Of a stretch of 53,083 nt of DNA, positions 9,943 through 20,800 are shown one piece after another. This stretch comes from an uncultured Oleispira sp. (lineage in GTDB: Bacteria; Pseudomonadota; Gammaproteobacteria; Pseudomonadales; Oceanobacteraceae), in assembly GCA_913019965.1 (NCBI GenBank), contig CAJVZR010000024.1, positions 1 through 53,083 on the forward strand, given 5' to 3'. Both the position numbers and the translations under genes were made by a program. The notes under the pieces were generated by a model. It saw only the letters and a list, made by a program, of their open reading frames with translations. It was not told where the DNA came from and did not search any database. Position 1 is the stretch's first letter. Every line of letters begins with the position of its first letter.

Positions 9943-10489
9943 AACCTTATTAACCAGCCTCATCACCCTTGCTAGTTTCTATACCCCCTCTGCCCTTAGC
10001 TTAGAAAGTGATGCCGGCGCTGAAATCACCATACAATCCGATCGCGCCGAATTCGATCGTAAAGCGGGCACGGCTATTTATATGGGCAACGTGATTTTAG
10101 AGCAAGGTACTTTATTGATAAATGCCGATAAAATCACCCTGATTAGTGATGAGCAACAACGCCTCAATAAAGCCATTGCCGAAGGTAAACCCGCTCACTT
10201 CCAACAACTGATGGAAGGGGATAAAGGCCTTACTAAGGCTCGTGGGCATAGCATTACCTATTTGACTCAAGAAAAACATGTTTCACTATTAACCGAAGCG
10301 GTACTTGAGCAGGAAGGAAATTCTTTCAGTGGTAATCACATCATCTATGACATGGTGAATGAAAGTGTGAGTGCAAAAGGTCAAACTGAGTCCCATGTTA
10401 CCCCTACCGGTGAACAACCTAGTGGGCGAATCAAGATGATTATCCAACCCGCTAAACCTGTCGAGAATGCTACCAATGAAGACGCTTAA
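9932..10489 (+). CDS. lptA: LPS transport periplasmic protein LptA
   Basis: Periplasmic bridge protein that forms head-to-tail filaments carrying LPS across the periplasm. A Sec signal peptide spans about residues 1-23 (hydrophobic core [11 protein letters not shown], cleavage after SALS). The OstA/LptA domain follows, with [21 protein letters not shown] near residue 34. The C-terminal tail (about 160-185) is low in complexity. It overlaps both lptC and lptB, consistent with translational coupling in the lptC-lptA-lptB order. Confidence 0.95.
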   Translation: MYLKTLLTSLITLASFYTPSALSLESDAGAEITIQSDRAEFDRKAGTAIYMGNVILEQGTLLINADKITLISDEQQRLNKAIAEGKPAHFQQLMEGDKGLTKARGHSITYLTQEKHVSLLTEAVLEQEGNSFSGNHIIYDMVNESVSAKGQTESHVTPTGEQPSGRIKMIIQPAKPVENATNEDA

Positions 10490-11201
10490 AGCCGCTAATC
10501 TTGCTAAAAGCTATGATGGCCGTCAGATAGTAAAAGATGTCTCGATGGAAGTTAAAAGCGGCCAGATCGTCGGCTTACTCGGCCCTAATGGCGCCGGGAA
10601 AACCACCTGCTTTTATATGATCGTGAACTTGGTACAAGCGGATCAAGGCAGTGTGAGCATTGATGATCAAGATATTAGCCACTTACCCATGCATGGTCGC
10701 GCTCAACAAGGCATAGGCTATCTTCCGCAGGAAGCCTCAATTTTCCGCAAGATGTCCGTTGCCGATAATATCATGGCCATTTTGGAGACTCGTAGTGACT
10801 TGGATAAGACCCAGCGCAAAGAGCAGCTTGAAGTCTTACTCAACGAGTTTCATATTCAACACATCCGCGCCAGCCTTGGCATGGCTTTATCAGGTGGTGA
10901 ACGCCGTCGCGTTGAAATTGCTCGCGCCTTGGCCGCTGAGCCCTCTTTTATCTTATTAGATGAGCCATTTGCCGGTGTTGACCCTATTTCGGTAGCCGAC
11001 ATTATGGCGATTATCCGCCAGTTAAAAGATCGTGGAATTGGTGTGTTAATTACCGACCATAACGTCCGTGAAACCCTGGCTATCTGTGAAAAGGCCTATA
11101 TCGTTGGTGGTGGACATATCATTGCCGAAGGTAATGCCGAAGAAATATTAAATAATCAGCAAGTAAAAGACGTTTATTTAGGTCACGACTTCAAGCTTTA
11201 G
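10476..11201 (+). CDS. lptB: LPS export ABC transporter ATPase LptB
   Basis: ATPase that powers LPS extraction by LptFG. From the chosen ATG at 10476 the protein is 241 residues. Walker A GPNGAGKT is at 36-43, the signature is [15 protein letters not shown] and Walker B is [13 protein letters not shown]. The typical LptB Q-loop region [15 protein letters not shown] is present. An in-frame ATG exists nine bases upstream at 10467, but the family start (xTLxAxNLAKxY) fits 10476. It overlaps the lptA end by 14 bases. Confidence 0.96.
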   Translation: MKTLKAANLAKSYDGRQIVKDVSMEVKSGQIVGLLGPNGAGKTTCFYMIVNLVQADQGSVSIDDQDISHLPMHGRAQQGIGYLPQEASIFRKMSVADNIMAILETRSDLDKTQRKEQLEVLLNEFHIQHIRASLGMALSGGERRRVEIARALAAEPSFILLDEPFAGVDPISVADIMAIIRQLKDRGIGVLITDHNVRETLAICEKAYIVGGGHIIAEGNAEEILNNQQVKDVYLGHDFKL

Positions 11202-11270
11202 CATATACTTAAAGTCAGTACACTGTATTATCAGATACAAAGACAAATGTTTAAGTCGTTAATCAAGTGG

Positions 11271-11305
11271 TAATCTAGTCGTGATAATTCAGCACTTCTA
11301 GATTA
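11271..11305 (+). repeat. Inverted repeat between lptB and rpoN
   Basis: TAATCTAG (11271-11278) and CTAGATTA (11298-11305) form a perfect eight-base inverted repeat with a 19-base spacer that can add a GTG/CAC pairing. A run of seven T lies about 15 bases further downstream. It may be a weak transcription end for the lpt genes or an operator for rpoN. Confidence 0.4.
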
Positions 11306-11348
11306 GATGTATTATTATGATTTTTTTAAAGAGTGATTGTCCTACTGT

Positions 11349-12887
11349 ATGAAAGCGTCATTGCAATTAAAAATCGGCCAGCAACTGACCATGACACCGC
11401 AGCTGCAGCAAGCTATTCGCCTGTTACAGCTTTCTACTCTTGATTTGCAATCCGAAATTCAAGAAGCGCTTGAGTCCAACCCGATGCTGGAAGTGGAAGA
11501 GGCAGACCATCAGCCAACTACCAGCCCGAGCGAGCATACCGACCAACATGATTCAATTGCCAGTGCAGACCTTGATGGCAACCCTAGTAGCGATACTAAT
11601 TTTGAAAACTCCCCCGCAGATAATAACCCTGAGTCGTCACTAGACGATCACTTAACCAGCGATACGATTCCAGATACCGTCTCCGACGAGCTACCTGTTG
11701 ATAGTCAGTGGGAAGAATCCTACCAGACCAGCGCTGGCGTGAGTTCAAGTGCGGGCTCTGTTGATGACGACTTCGATCACGATGGCCGCAATAGCACTAC
11801 GGATAACCTACAAGACCATATCCTCTGGCAGCTTAACTTAACCCCAATGAGTCCGACCGATAACGAAATCGCCATGGCCTTAATTGATGGGCTAAGTGAC
11901 GACGGCTACTTGTCGATTACCATTGAAGACGTGCTAGAGAGCTTAGACGAATCCCTTGAAGTCGAAGAAGACGAAGTTTTTGCCGTTTTGCATCGCTTAC
12001 AGCAATTCGAGCCAGCCGGGGTTTTCGCGCAAGACTTACAAGATTGCTTATTATTACAACTTAAGCAATTACCCGCAGAGACGCCTTGGTTAGCAGAAGC
12101 TAAAACTGTAATCGAACATCATATCAGCTTGCTAGGCAGCAAAGATTACGCTCAAGTCATGCGTAAAACCAAGCTCAGCGAAGAAAACCTGAAAGAAGTT
12201 CTACGCCTAATCCAAGAGCTGACTCCGCGCCCAGGTGAACTCATAATTTCTGAACAATCTGAATACGTTATTCCTGACGTAATCGTTCGTAAGGTTAAAG
12301 ACGAATGGCGGGTCGACCTGAATCCAGAGATTGCACCTAAGTTACGCGTTAATGCCGATTATGCCTCGCTGGTAAAGCGTGCCGATAACAGCCCTGACAA
12401 TTCTTATTTAAAAGATAACCTGCAAGAAGCTCGCTGGTTCATCAAAAGTTTATTAAGTCGTAATGATACCTTGTTGAAAGTAGCGACTAAGATTGTAGAG
12501 TACCAAGAAGATTTCTTTGAAATCGGTGATGAAGGCATGAAGCCGTTAGTACTGCATGATATTGCGGAAGCGGTCGATATGCACGAGTCCACCATTTCAC
12601 GCGTCACCACACAAAAGTTTATGCATACCCCACGAGGTATTTTTGAACTTAAATACTTCTTCTCGAGTCATGTTAGTACGGCCAGCGGTGGAGAGTGTTC
12701 ATCTACAGCCATTCGCGCCATGATTAAGAAGCTAATTGCCGAAGAAGCCTTAAAGAAACCTTTAAGTGACAATAAGATTGCAACTATCCTTGGGGATAAA
12801 GGCATTCAAGTTGCCCGCCGCACGGTTGCCAAATATCGTGAGGCCATGATGATTCCGCCTTCTAATGAACGTAAGCGTTTATTATAA
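11349..12887 (+). CDS. rpoN: RNA polymerase sigma-54 factor
   Basis: Sigma-54, which directs RNA polymerase to -24/-12 promoters that need enhancer-binding ATPases. The N-terminal activator-interacting region is rich in Q and L ([20 protein letters not shown] start). It is followed by a long acidic, low-complexity region II (about 48-145), the core-binding domain, the HTH and the C-terminal RpoN box [12 protein letters not shown]. An open frame extends upstream to a TTG at 11337. The ATG at 11349 gives the family-standard start and 512 residues. It is followed by hpf and ptsN, as in most gammaproteobacteria. Confidence 0.97.
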   Translation: MKASLQLKIGQQLTMTPQLQQAIRLLQLSTLDLQSEIQEALESNPMLEVEEADHQPTTSPSEHTDQHDSIASADLDGNPSSDTNFENSPADNNPESSLDDHLTSDTIPDTVSDELPVDSQWEESYQTSAGVSSSAGSVDDDFDHDGRNSTTDNLQDHILWQLNLTPMSPTDNEIAMALIDGLSDDGYLSITIEDVLESLDESLEVEEDEVFAVLHRLQQFEPAGVFAQDLQDCLLLQLKQLPAETPWLAEAKTVIEHHISLLGSKDYAQVMRKTKLSEENLKEVLRLIQELTPRPGELIISEQSEYVIPDVIVRKVKDEWRVDLNPEIAPKLRVNADYASLVKRADNSPDNSYLKDNLQEARWFIKSLLSRNDTLLKVATKIVEYQEDFFEIGDEGMKPLVLHDIAEAVDMHESTISRVTTQKFMHTPRGIFELKYFFSSHVSTASGGECSSTAIRAMIKKLIAEEALKKPLSDNKIATILGDKGIQVARRTVAKYREAMMIPPSNERKRLL

Positions 12888-12933
12888 GCGGTTGTAGAAA
12901 GTTGTTGTAAAAGCAAATTGTTGTAAAAGAAAG
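12888..12933 (+). repeat. Short tandem repeats before hpf
   Basis: Three imperfect copies of a roughly 16-base unit. TTGTTGTAAAAG occurs exactly twice, at 12902-12913 and 12918-12929, with a diverged copy (GGTTGTAGAAAG) at about 12890. They fill the gap between the rpoN stop and the hpf ribosome binding site (AGGAG at about 12948). Confidence 0.6.
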
Positions 12934-12958
12934 TCCAAAGGTAAACTAGGAGTAACTT

Positions 12959-13261
12959 ATGCAAATTAACATCAGCGGTCACCACATCGAGATCACACCG
13001 GCTCTACGAAGCTATGCGGAAGAGAAGATTAAACGCTTAGAGCATCATTTTGATCAGATAACCCGCTCGGACATCACGTTGACCGTAGAGAAGTTAAGAC
13101 AGAAAGCCGAATGCAATGTCCATGTCAGCGGCGGAGACCTACATGCCTCTGCCGAGGACGAAAACATGTATGCCGCAATCGACAGTCTGTCAGATAAGTT
13201 AGATCGCCAACTGTTAAAGCATAAAGAAAAATTAGTTGCTAGAAATAAAGGCCAAGGCTAA
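12959..13261 (+). CDS. hpf: Ribosome hibernation promoting factor, short form
   Basis: Binds the 30S decoding region and, with RMF in gammaproteobacteria, helps form inactive 100S ribosomes in stationary phase. The 100-residue protein is the short HPF form with a single beta-alpha-beta-beta-beta-alpha domain. Diagnostic parts are the start MQINISGHHIEITPALRSY and the basic second helix DRQLLKHKEKL. A good AGGAG site lies eight bases before the ATG. It sits between rpoN and ptsN, where it was historically called sigma-54 modulation protein. Confidence 0.96.
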   Translation: MQINISGHHIEITPALRSYAEEKIKRLEHHFDQITRSDITLTVEKLRQKAECNVHVSGGDLHASAEDENMYAAIDSLSDKLDRQLLKHKEKLVARNKGQG

Positions 13262-13268
13262 GCATTAA

Positions 13269-13721
13269 ATGAACCCTGAGATTGACTCCATTTTGACCCA
13301 AGAGCGCACGATTAAAAGTGCGCCCGCGTCGAGCAAGAAAAAAGTCCTTGAGTACCTAGGTAGCTTTATTGCCGACCACATCCCTGAAAGTTCAGCCGAC
13401 GATATATACGAACGTTTATTGAATCGTGAACGTATGGGAAGTACTGGAATTGGCGAAGGGATCGCCATTCCTCACTGCCGTTTAAAGCAGTGCGATAAGA
13501 CCTTCGGGGTTTTATTACAGCTTGAAGAGCCAATCGATTTTGATGCCATTGACCGTCAGCCCGTTGATTTAATTTTCGCACTATTGGTGCCTGAAGAAGC
13601 AACCGATGAGCACTTAAAAACCTTAAGTATGCTCGCACAGAAGCTCAGCCAAGCCGAATACCGCGAAGCATTACGCAACTCTCCAGATTCTCAAAATCTG
13701 TATCAGAGAGCTATTTCATAA
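13269..13721 (+). CDS. ptsN: Nitrogen PTS EIIA component
   Basis: EIIA(Ntr), the terminal phosphoacceptor of the nitrogen phosphotransferase relay (PtsP-NPr-PtsN), which regulates potassium transport, envelope stress and carbon-nitrogen balance. The 150-residue protein has the PTS_EIIA type 2 fold, with the phosphorylated histidine at H69 in GIAIPHCR. It starts seven bases after the hpf stop. The npr partner is encoded two genes downstream, while ptsP is not in the window. Confidence 0.96.
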   Translation: MNPEIDSILTQERTIKSAPASSKKKVLEYLGSFIADHIPESSADDIYERLLNRERMGSTGIGEGIAIPHCRLKQCDKTFGVLLQLEEPIDFDAIDRQPVDLIFALLVPEEATDEHLKTLSMLAQKLSQAEYREALRNSPDSQNLYQRAIS

Positions 13722-13789
13722 ACCTTAAGTAATGTTACTTGCACGAGAACTGCTTAACGAGCACTACTTAACGAGAGCTAGGAAAAGTC

Positions 13790-14689
13790 ATGGAAGATGA
13801 AATGCGCCTCATCATAATTAGCGGTCGTTCTGGATCAGGAAAATCCGCGGCTCTCAATATATTAGAAGACCTCGGTTTCTATTGTATCGACAACCTCCCT
13901 CTCGGCTTGTTACCCGCATTAACCGAACAGGCTCAAAAGCAAAAGCATCATTTATTAGCCGATAATGAAGTCTCCCTGCAAAGAATGGCCGTCAGTATTG
14001 ATGCTCGTAACGTTGCCCAAGACATCAGCCTTTTTCCGACCATTCTCAATAGCATTGAGCATGGTCCTTTCGATGCTGAGGTGCTTTATCTAGACGCGAA
14101 TAAAGAAACGTTAATGCAACGCTTTAGCTCTACTCGCCGCAGACATCCTCTTACGGATAACGATACCTCTCTTGATGAAGCCATTGAAAGCGAGCAAGAC
14201 TTATTACATCCAATCAGTGACCTAGCCGACCTGAACCTCGATACCACACATCTTTCTGTTCACGATCTGCGCAGCCTGATCAAGTTACGTATTAGTAATA
14301 GACAATCGTCTGATATGGCTTTGCTATTTCAATCTTTTGGCTTTAAGCATGGCATTCCCATTGATGCCGATGTCGTTTTTGATGTGCGTAATCTGCCCAA
14401 TCCATACTGGGACCCAAACTTACGCCAATTTACTGGCCGCGATCCACAAATCATTAAGTTTTTAGAAAGCGAGCCCCTAGTGCAGGAAATGCTAGCGGAC
14501 ATTAATCAGTACTTAAAGAAATGGCTACCCAGCTTTCAGCAAGCCAATCGCAGCTATATGACAGTGGCTATCGGTTGCACCGGAGGCCATCATAGGTCAG
14601 TATTTATTGCAGAAGCCTTAACGAAACTGTTTGTCGAACAGTTCGAAAATGTTCAAATTCGCCATAGAGAACTGCCAATCTATGATTAA
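13790..14689 (+). CDS. rapZ: RNase adapter protein RapZ
   Basis: P-loop protein that in E. coli binds the GlmZ and GlmY small RNAs and guides RNase E cleavage to control glucosamine-6-phosphate synthase. Walker A GRSGSGKS lies at 12-19. The C-terminal RNA-binding domain carries the GCTGGHHRS signature near residue 262. The 299-residue protein is a little longer than the E. coli form (284), mainly by a segment near residues 55-68. An alternative ATG at 13802 would remove four residues. The AGGA eight bases before 13790 supports the longer form. The npr start overlaps its stop. Confidence 0.95.
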   Translation: MEDEMRLIIISGRSGSGKSAALNILEDLGFYCIDNLPLGLLPALTEQAQKQKHHLLADNEVSLQRMAVSIDARNVAQDISLFPTILNSIEHGPFDAEVLYLDANKETLMQRFSSTRRRHPLTDNDTSLDEAIESEQDLLHPISDLADLNLDTTHLSVHDLRSLIKLRISNRQSSDMALLFQSFGFKHGIPIDADVVFDVRNLPNPYWDPNLRQFTGRDPQIIKFLESEPLVQEMLADINQYLKKWLPSFQQANRSYMTVAIGCTGGHHRSVFIAEALTKLFVEQFENVQIRHRELPIYD

Positions 14690-14951
14690 AACTAATACTC
14701 TCATCATCAACAAGCTTGGCCTACATGCACGCGCTGCGTCTAAACTGGTCACTACCGCCTCGTCATTTGCCAGCCAGATTCGCATCGGAAGAGAGACCCA
14801 AATGGCGGATGCTAAAAGTATTATGGCGGTAATGATGTTAGCTGCCTGTAAAGGTACCGAGCTGTGCCTTGAAGTAGAAGGCCATGATCAAGACCAAGCT
14901 TGTGAAGCGGTAATCGATCTCATTAATCGTCGTTTTGATGAAGAAGAGTAA
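14682..14951 (+). CDS. npr: Nitrogen PTS phosphocarrier protein NPr
   Basis: HPr-like phosphocarrier that passes phosphate from PtsP to PtsN. From the ATG at 14682 it is 89 residues, with the active-site H15 in KLGLHARAASK and the regulatory serine region DAKSIMAVMMLA near residue 46. The open frame extends upstream to 14631, but that part lies inside rapZ and the family start is MIKTNTLII. The ATG overlaps the rapZ stop in an eight-base ATGATTAA, so translation is coupled. Confidence 0.94.
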   Translation: MIKTNTLIINKLGLHARAASKLVTTASSFASQIRIGRETQMADAKSIMAVMMLAACKGTELCLEVEGHDQDQACEAVIDLINRRFDEEE

Positions 14952-15109
14952 AGCTGTCGCCAGCTTAAATTTGAATATCACTTAAAAAACAGCCGCTTAG
15001 CGCAATAATTTCCTCCTTCACAAGCTATCTCCAGATAGCATAGTGAGGCTATTCCAGCTAGAATATCGATCTCACCCTTTTATTTTTCTCATTCAATAAG
15101 AGCGGCGCC

Positions 15110-16465
15110 ATGGGCCAACAAAATCAACGCGCAAAAGCAAAACTGCATAGCATTAATGCCGCGCTTGAAAGTGGTGGCTTGCAACAAGTTAAACGCACCA
15201 TTAATACCGGTTTAGCCCCAGCGGAAGTTGCGCATTTAATTGAGTCTTCCCCTCCCAAAGTTCGGAAAATGCTGTGGGAGCTGATTGAAAAAGAAAATGA
15301 AGGTGAAGTCCTTCAGCACCTAAGTGATGAAATCAGTGCTTCTTTCTTAAATGAAATGAGCGCAGCACAACTGGTGGATTTAACCGCCGAGCTCGATACC
15401 GATGATGTTGCTGATTTATTACAGCAGCTCCCTGAGCACGTCAGTAATGATGTACTCCGTGGTATGGATAGCGAAGATCGAAACCGTTTAGAAGCCGTCT
15501 TATCTTATCCAGAAGACAGTGCCGGCGGCTTGATGAATACCGATACCGTGACAGTACGTCCGGATATCACCTTAGACGTAGTATTGCGCTATTTACGACG
15601 TCATCGCTCATTACCGGAGATGACGGATAACTTATTGGTTATCAACCGCAGTGATGAGTTTATTGGTATTTTACCGATCAATAAATTATTGGTCAGTGAT
15701 TTAAACCAAACCGTTCGTGAGGTTATGACGACGGATACCCAAATCATCCATGCCAGTATGGATGAAGAAGATGTTGCTAAGATTTTCGAGCGTCACGACC
15801 TCGTATCCGCACCGGTTATTGATGGCTTAGGCAAGCTAATTGGCCGAATCACCATTGATGACGTTGTTGATGTTATTCGTGATACCGCCGATCACTCATT
15901 AATGAGTATGGCGGGTTTAGATGAAGAAGAAGATACTTTTGCTCCCGCGTTAAAAACGGGACGCCGACGTGCCATCTGGTTAGGGATCAATTTGATCACC
16001 GCCTTTATTGCGTCATTGGTCATCGGCATGTTTGAACAAACCATTGAACGTCTTGTGGCGTTGGCAGTATTGATGCCAATAGTTGCTAGCATGGGTGGAA
16101 TCGCTGGCAGTCAGGTTCTAACCTTAGTGATACGAGGCCAAGCATTAGGGCACATAAGCAGCAGTAATATTCGCTGGTTATTAAACCGTGAACTAGCCGT
16201 AGGCTTTTTCAATGGCCTGTTATGGGCAGCGGTCATCGCTGGCATTACATTATTTTGGTTTAACGACCTTCAATTAGCGTGGATTATTGCCGCCGCTATT
16301 ATTATTAACTTGTTAGTCGCAGCCCTCAGTGGCGCTGCACTACCCATTATACTGAAGCGCCAGCGCATTGACCCTGCGCTAGCGGGAGGAGTGATCTTGA
16401 CCACCATTACGGATGTTGTCGGTTTCTTCTCCTTCTTAGGTTTAGCCAGTATATTTTATTTATAA
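15110..16465 (+). CDS. mgtE: Magnesium transporter MgtE
   Basis: Homodimeric inner-membrane Mg2+ channel gated by cytoplasmic Mg2+. The 451 residues comprise an N-terminal MgtE_N helical domain (about 30-130), a pair of CBS domains (about 135-255), a plug helix and five C-terminal membrane segments. The VLMPIVASMGGIAGSQ motif near residue 325 is the pore segment of the family. About 158 bases precede it, including a GCTATCT/AGATAGC hairpin near 15023-15040. I see no recognisable magnesium riboswitch. MgtE follows npr in many pseudomonads as well. Confidence 0.95.
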   Translation: MGQQNQRAKAKLHSINAALESGGLQQVKRTINTGLAPAEVAHLIESSPPKVRKMLWELIEKENEGEVLQHLSDEISASFLNEMSAAQLVDLTAELDTDDVADLLQQLPEHVSNDVLRGMDSEDRNRLEAVLSYPEDSAGGLMNTDTVTVRPDITLDVVLRYLRRHRSLPEMTDNLLVINRSDEFIGILPINKLLVSDLNQTVREVMTTDTQIIHASMDEEDVAKIFERHDLVSAPVIDGLGKLIGRITIDDVVDVIRDTADHSLMSMAGLDEEEDTFAPALKTGRRRAIWLGINLITAFIASLVIGMFEQTIERLVALAVLMPIVASMGGIAGSQVLTLVIRGQALGHISSSNIRWLLNRELAVGFFNGLLWAAVIAGITLFWFNDLQLAWIIAAAIIINLLVAALSGAALPIILKRQRIDPALAGGVILTTITDVVGFFSFLGLASIFYL

Positions 16466-16479
16466 AGGGCAGCTTTATC

Positions 16480-17013
16480 ATGGCCAAGAAAAAGAAAGAT
16501 CCGTTCGCGGAAGAAATTGAATACGAGATCGTCAGCAAATCAGAAATGAAGCGCGATATGATCGAATTGCAAGAGTTAGGCGAGCGTATTATCGCTTTAC
16601 CACGTAAGAAAGCGATGGAACTGCCATTATCTGACGTTATGAAAGCCGCTATTCGTGAAGCTGACCGCGTTGGTAAAAACGAAGCGATGCGACGTCACAT
16701 GCAGTACATTGGTAAAGTGATTCGCAGTGAAGATATTGAAGCTATTCGTGAAGCATTGGATTTATTAGACCCTTCTACCGAAGCTTATGGTCGAGTTAAT
16801 GGCCAGCAGGAACAATGGCGCACTCGTTTGATTAAGGATGGCAATGCCCTAAACGATTTTATCGAGCAGTTTCCTAATGTTGATCGCCAGCATTTACGCA
16901 CTCTCATCCGTAATGCTTCTAAAGAAATGAACAGTGAACCCCCAAAGCCGGGCAGCAACTATAAGAATTTATTCAAAGCGATTAAAGAGCAATACAACTT
17001 AAAAGACGATTAA
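16480..17013 (+). CDS. darP: Ribosome-associated protein DarP (YjgA)
   Basis: DUF615 family protein that assists late assembly of the 50S ribosomal subunit in E. coli. The 177 residues are highly charged and mainly helical. Typical segments are the KSEMKRDMIELQELGERI region near residue 20 and the RQHLRTLIRNA region near 140. It starts 14 bases after mgtE and ends convergently 20 bases from the nitrilase-family gene. In pseudomonads it neighbours pmbA and tldD. Neither is present here. Confidence 0.92.
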   Translation: MAKKKKDPFAEEIEYEIVSKSEMKRDMIELQELGERIIALPRKKAMELPLSDVMKAAIREADRVGKNEAMRRHMQYIGKVIRSEDIEAIREALDLLDPSTEAYGRVNGQQEQWRTRLIKDGNALNDFIEQFPNVDRQHLRTLIRNASKEMNSEPPKPGSNYKNLFKAIKEQYNLKDD

Positions 17014-17033
17014 TCACTTAGATCATCCCAGCG

Positions 17034-17873
17034 CTAATCACTCGGGTTAATATTTCTCTGGTGATTAGCAATCGGCATCTCGCGGCGAATTCGCTGCACT
17101 TCATTCAGCTCAATCTCAGCAATCGCAATTCCTTCACCACTAGGCAACTGATCCAATATTTCACCCCATGGTGAAATCACCATTGAATGGCCAAACGTAC
17201 GGCGCTTATCATCGTGCTGCCCCCATTGATTTGATGCCAGAATATAACATTGCTGTTCAATGGCTCTGGCTTGCAATAATGGCTGCCAGTGAGCCTTGCC
17301 CGTTGTTTCAGTAAAGGCCGCAACCACTGAAATAATATCGGCTCCTGCTTTTCTCAGACGATCAAACACATAGGGAAAACGTAAGTCATAACAAATGGTT
17401 AAGCCGACATTGCCATAAGGCGTTTCAAAAACCTTGATATCATCACCAGATAAAAACATATCGGATTCACGATAACGCCCCTGGGCATCATCGATATCCA
17501 CATCAAATAAATGAATTTTATCGTAATAACCGAGTTCTTCACCTTGGTCGCTATAAAAATAACAGCGCGGATATACCTTGCTTGCCTTCGGTTCTAAAAC
17601 CGGAATCGTACCGCCAATAAGGAAGACTTGATTGTCTTTAGCCCAGCCAGCCATACGGCTGCGTAACGTGCCTAAGGCATTCATTTCTTGCTGCCCCAGC
17701 GCCAAATACTTTTGGCTGTCGTAACAAGCAAAGACTTCAGGCAGAGCAACGATATTAGCCCCCTCTAAAGTGGCTTGTTTTATCTGTCTTTCAATTGCCG
17801 CTAGGTTTTTTTCTACATCCGGCCCCGTCGTTATTTGCACGGCGGCTAATCTTGCTGCTTTACTCATCGTCAC
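17034..17873 (-). CDS. Carbon-nitrogen hydrolase, Nit family (deaminated glutathione amidase-like)
   Basis: Nitrilase-superfamily amidase. The catalytic triad is visible as E46 (ALPEVFA), K119 (YDKIHLF) and C161 (LTICYDLRFP). The SRMAGWAKDN and HLFDVDI segments are those of the Nit1/Nit2/YbeM branch, whose characterised members hydrolyse deaminated glutathione. Substrate is therefore likely but unproven. The start overlaps the 3' end of yhdP by 14 bases. The yhdP-nit order matches pseudomonads, where tldD follows. Here tldD is absent and darP follows convergently. Confidence 0.9.
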   Translation of the reverse strand: MTMSKAARLAAVQITTGPDVEKNLAAIERQIKQATLEGANIVALPEVFACYDSQKYLALGQQEMNALGTLRSRMAGWAKDNQVFLIGGTIPVLEPKASKVYPRCYFYSDQGEELGYYDKIHLFDVDIDDAQGRYRESDMFLSGDDIKVFETPYGNVGLTICYDLRFPYVFDRLRKAGADIISVVAAFTETTGKAHWQPLLQARAIEQQCYILASNQWGQHDDKRRTFGHSMVISPWGEILDQLPSGEGIAIAEIELNEVQRIRREMPIANHQRNINPSD

Positions 17874-20800
17874 TACCTAGGCCAAATATATCCAAAAATC
17901 GATCTTTAAAACTACGACTTTCTTTACCTTCAAGTTCATTATCAAACGCCTGATCAATTTCCATCTTAGGATTTTCGATCGTGCCACTGACGGTATAACT
18001 CGCACTGGTAAATTGTTCGAGCTCTTCACCAATTAATTTTTCAGTCACATAAATAGCGCCAGCTATCTGTGGCGCTAATCCCGCTAATACAGCGACTAAA
18101 GGCAAACTACTGGTAATTGGAAAGGTCACGACTAATTTCTGGTCAATCTCTTCCGTATTAAAATTAATAAGGCCGCTGGACTGAAATTTAGCCGAAGGTC
18201 CATCAATCCACAAAGGATCAACTAAGGTCGCAATGCCATCTTCAAAAGAGAGGCGGGTTTTCAACACATCAAATACAACCCCTTCTTCATACAGGTCAGA
18301 AAAGTCTAACTGTAAACGACGACTGATCGAGTTAAAGTTTAAAACGCCAAAGGCTTTTAAAGCGCCAGCATTATCACTGACTAATACACCTTCTTTAATA
18401 TTAACTTTTGCAAAGCCATTTAAACTACCATAATTAAAACGAGCTGGAGAACCTTGCCAGTGCAGATCCACATCAAATCTAGATTTCTCTGCCTCAATGG
18501 ATGCCGCTTTACGGAACGCACGCTGACTGTCTCCGAGATTCTTACTGGTTAAGCGGAATAAACTTAAATGCGTTTTATGCCCATTCTCATCTTTACTCCA
18601 ATTTATATCACCTTTCATCGTCATCGATTTACTCAGTGAATCATTAATATGTATCTGAGTAAATTCATCCTGCTGGCGCATGGTCATATCCCAGCGACCA
18701 TAATTGCTAGTACCTAAAAAGACTTCTTCAACCTTCATATCCGTACTGGGAATCCATTTAGGGTCAAATGATTCTAATGGGTCTACTGTTTCCCTAGCCC
18801 CAAACTTAATATCTTTATTAGGGTCGTTCTCAGTAATGGGCATGTGGATATATTCAAGATCCATATTGATCGCATTGTTCTCTAGGTCATCAGGCATTAT
18901 TATTTTGCCTTTAACCAACTCACTCTCTAAATCAAACTGCCACTGTCCCCATTTATGATTGCCTTCAATATGACTAGGCCCCATAGGAATTTCCCAGGCG
19001 TTAACGGCTGGGGCTGAAATATTAATATGAGTCAAAATAGCAGCCTTATCCCCTTCCGCTTCTACATTCGTATCAGGCTTAGGCTTTATTTCATTCCATA
19101 AATCCCACCAAGCTTTAGCGTCGAGTTCATGATTAATATTACCGCTAATCGTTAAACCATCATCACTCGGTAAATAAGCCGGCGTTGTGCCCAAATAGAT
19201 TTGCCCACTTTTAAGGCGGCCTTTCTCCATTGCCATGACACCATTAGCCAAGTCGGAATAGCTAAAGTTTATTCTTACATCTCGAGTCTTGGTTACGTTT
19301 AATTGGAAAGGTAATACCTGCTCCGAGACTTTACCAAAGGGAGCTGGGGTCGCAATTTGAATACCCTTCAAATCACTGCTCATACTCATCTCTAATCCGC
19401 CTCGAGCAATAGGGCGAATAAATAAACTGCCTTGATAATCAAGCTCGCCACTCACCGTTTCAAACATAAACAAAGGGAGCCATTGTTTTATAGCGGTCGC
19501 TTGCGCCTGCCCTTGAGCATCAATTTTTATATCAAAGCCATCACCTACTTTTTCAGAACTAATAACCCCTTTTAATAATCCCGAAAAGGTATTCGCCGAT
19601 AGGTCTAAAGAACTTAAGCCTAGATCAGAATCAAATGTCACTTCCCCATTTATATTTTGAAAAGATAAATCCAGATCTTCGACAATAACATCCACTTTAT
19701 CCAACTGACTCGTCAGACGTATTTTATTATTACCTTTATCTGTCAGCGGAATTTGAGCATACAGCTCACTCACTATATTGCCATTTGCCACTTTCCAGGT
19801 ATCAAATGCCCCGCCAACTTGATCGCGCAAAGGGGTATCCTGTAAGTATTTAATACCTTCCTGAGCACTGCCCTGCAACTGCCCACGCAAGGTCATCCAA
19901 GTATTATTCTCATCACTGCGTACTTTGAGTCGGCCACTACTAGGGACGAGATTACCGCCTAGTGTGCGACCCCGATGCATCCAAATATCCACATTGGGTA
20001 CATCAACCATCACATTAGCTTTTACATTTTCGACTTCAGGCCAAGCGGGTAAATAAGTTACTTGCGCGTTTTGTACATCAGCATACAACTGAATTGTCTG
20101 CGCCTGCTCAGCGATTTCATCTGCAACAGATCCTGCATATAAAAAACTCCCCTGCTTGGCTAATCCGCCTTTGATATTCGAATTTAACCAACTGGAAATA
20201 TCATCTGCGACGGTGAAAGGAACAAAAACATTTTGTTTTAATAAATCTAAGTGTTTGATTCCCAATAACAGATTGAGCTGAGGCTCAATACTCCCATCTT
20301 TAAGAGGCGTATAAAAAGAAAAGCCACCATTCACTTGAGCTTGCTGATAACCTGCCACAATATTAGGGGCTGCTAGTCGCAAGTAATCAGGTTCGATTTG
20401 CCAGAATATATCTGCATCAACATTTTCAAGTACCCAACCATCCTTATAGAGTTGATCAAAATGTATATAGGTATCAGAATTATTAATTCGTAAGTGACCT
20501 TGCTTGGCATTCAAAGCAATGCTGGCATTGATCTGGCCAGCTGCCGGAATACCATTCCAAGCATCAATCTTGCCATTAGATAATTCTAAATTAACTCCCC
20601 AAAGCCAATCTTGCTCTGGAATAAGATTAACGCGCACTTGGTCAACATTTCCTCTCGGCTTGAGATTAGTAATATATTCCATGTATACCGGTGCTAGAAA
20701 CTGAAAGTGCTCGATCCAACGAGCCGTTTTCACTAGGTCAATATCATCGAGTGCTAGCTGCCAACCACCTTCAATACTTGGCAGCCAGCTCAAACGTCCT

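Noticed and set aside
14952..15109. Possible magnesium riboswitch before mgtE
   Set aside because: Only a simple GCTATCT/AGATAGC hairpin is visible. No M-box or Mg-leader architecture could be traced.
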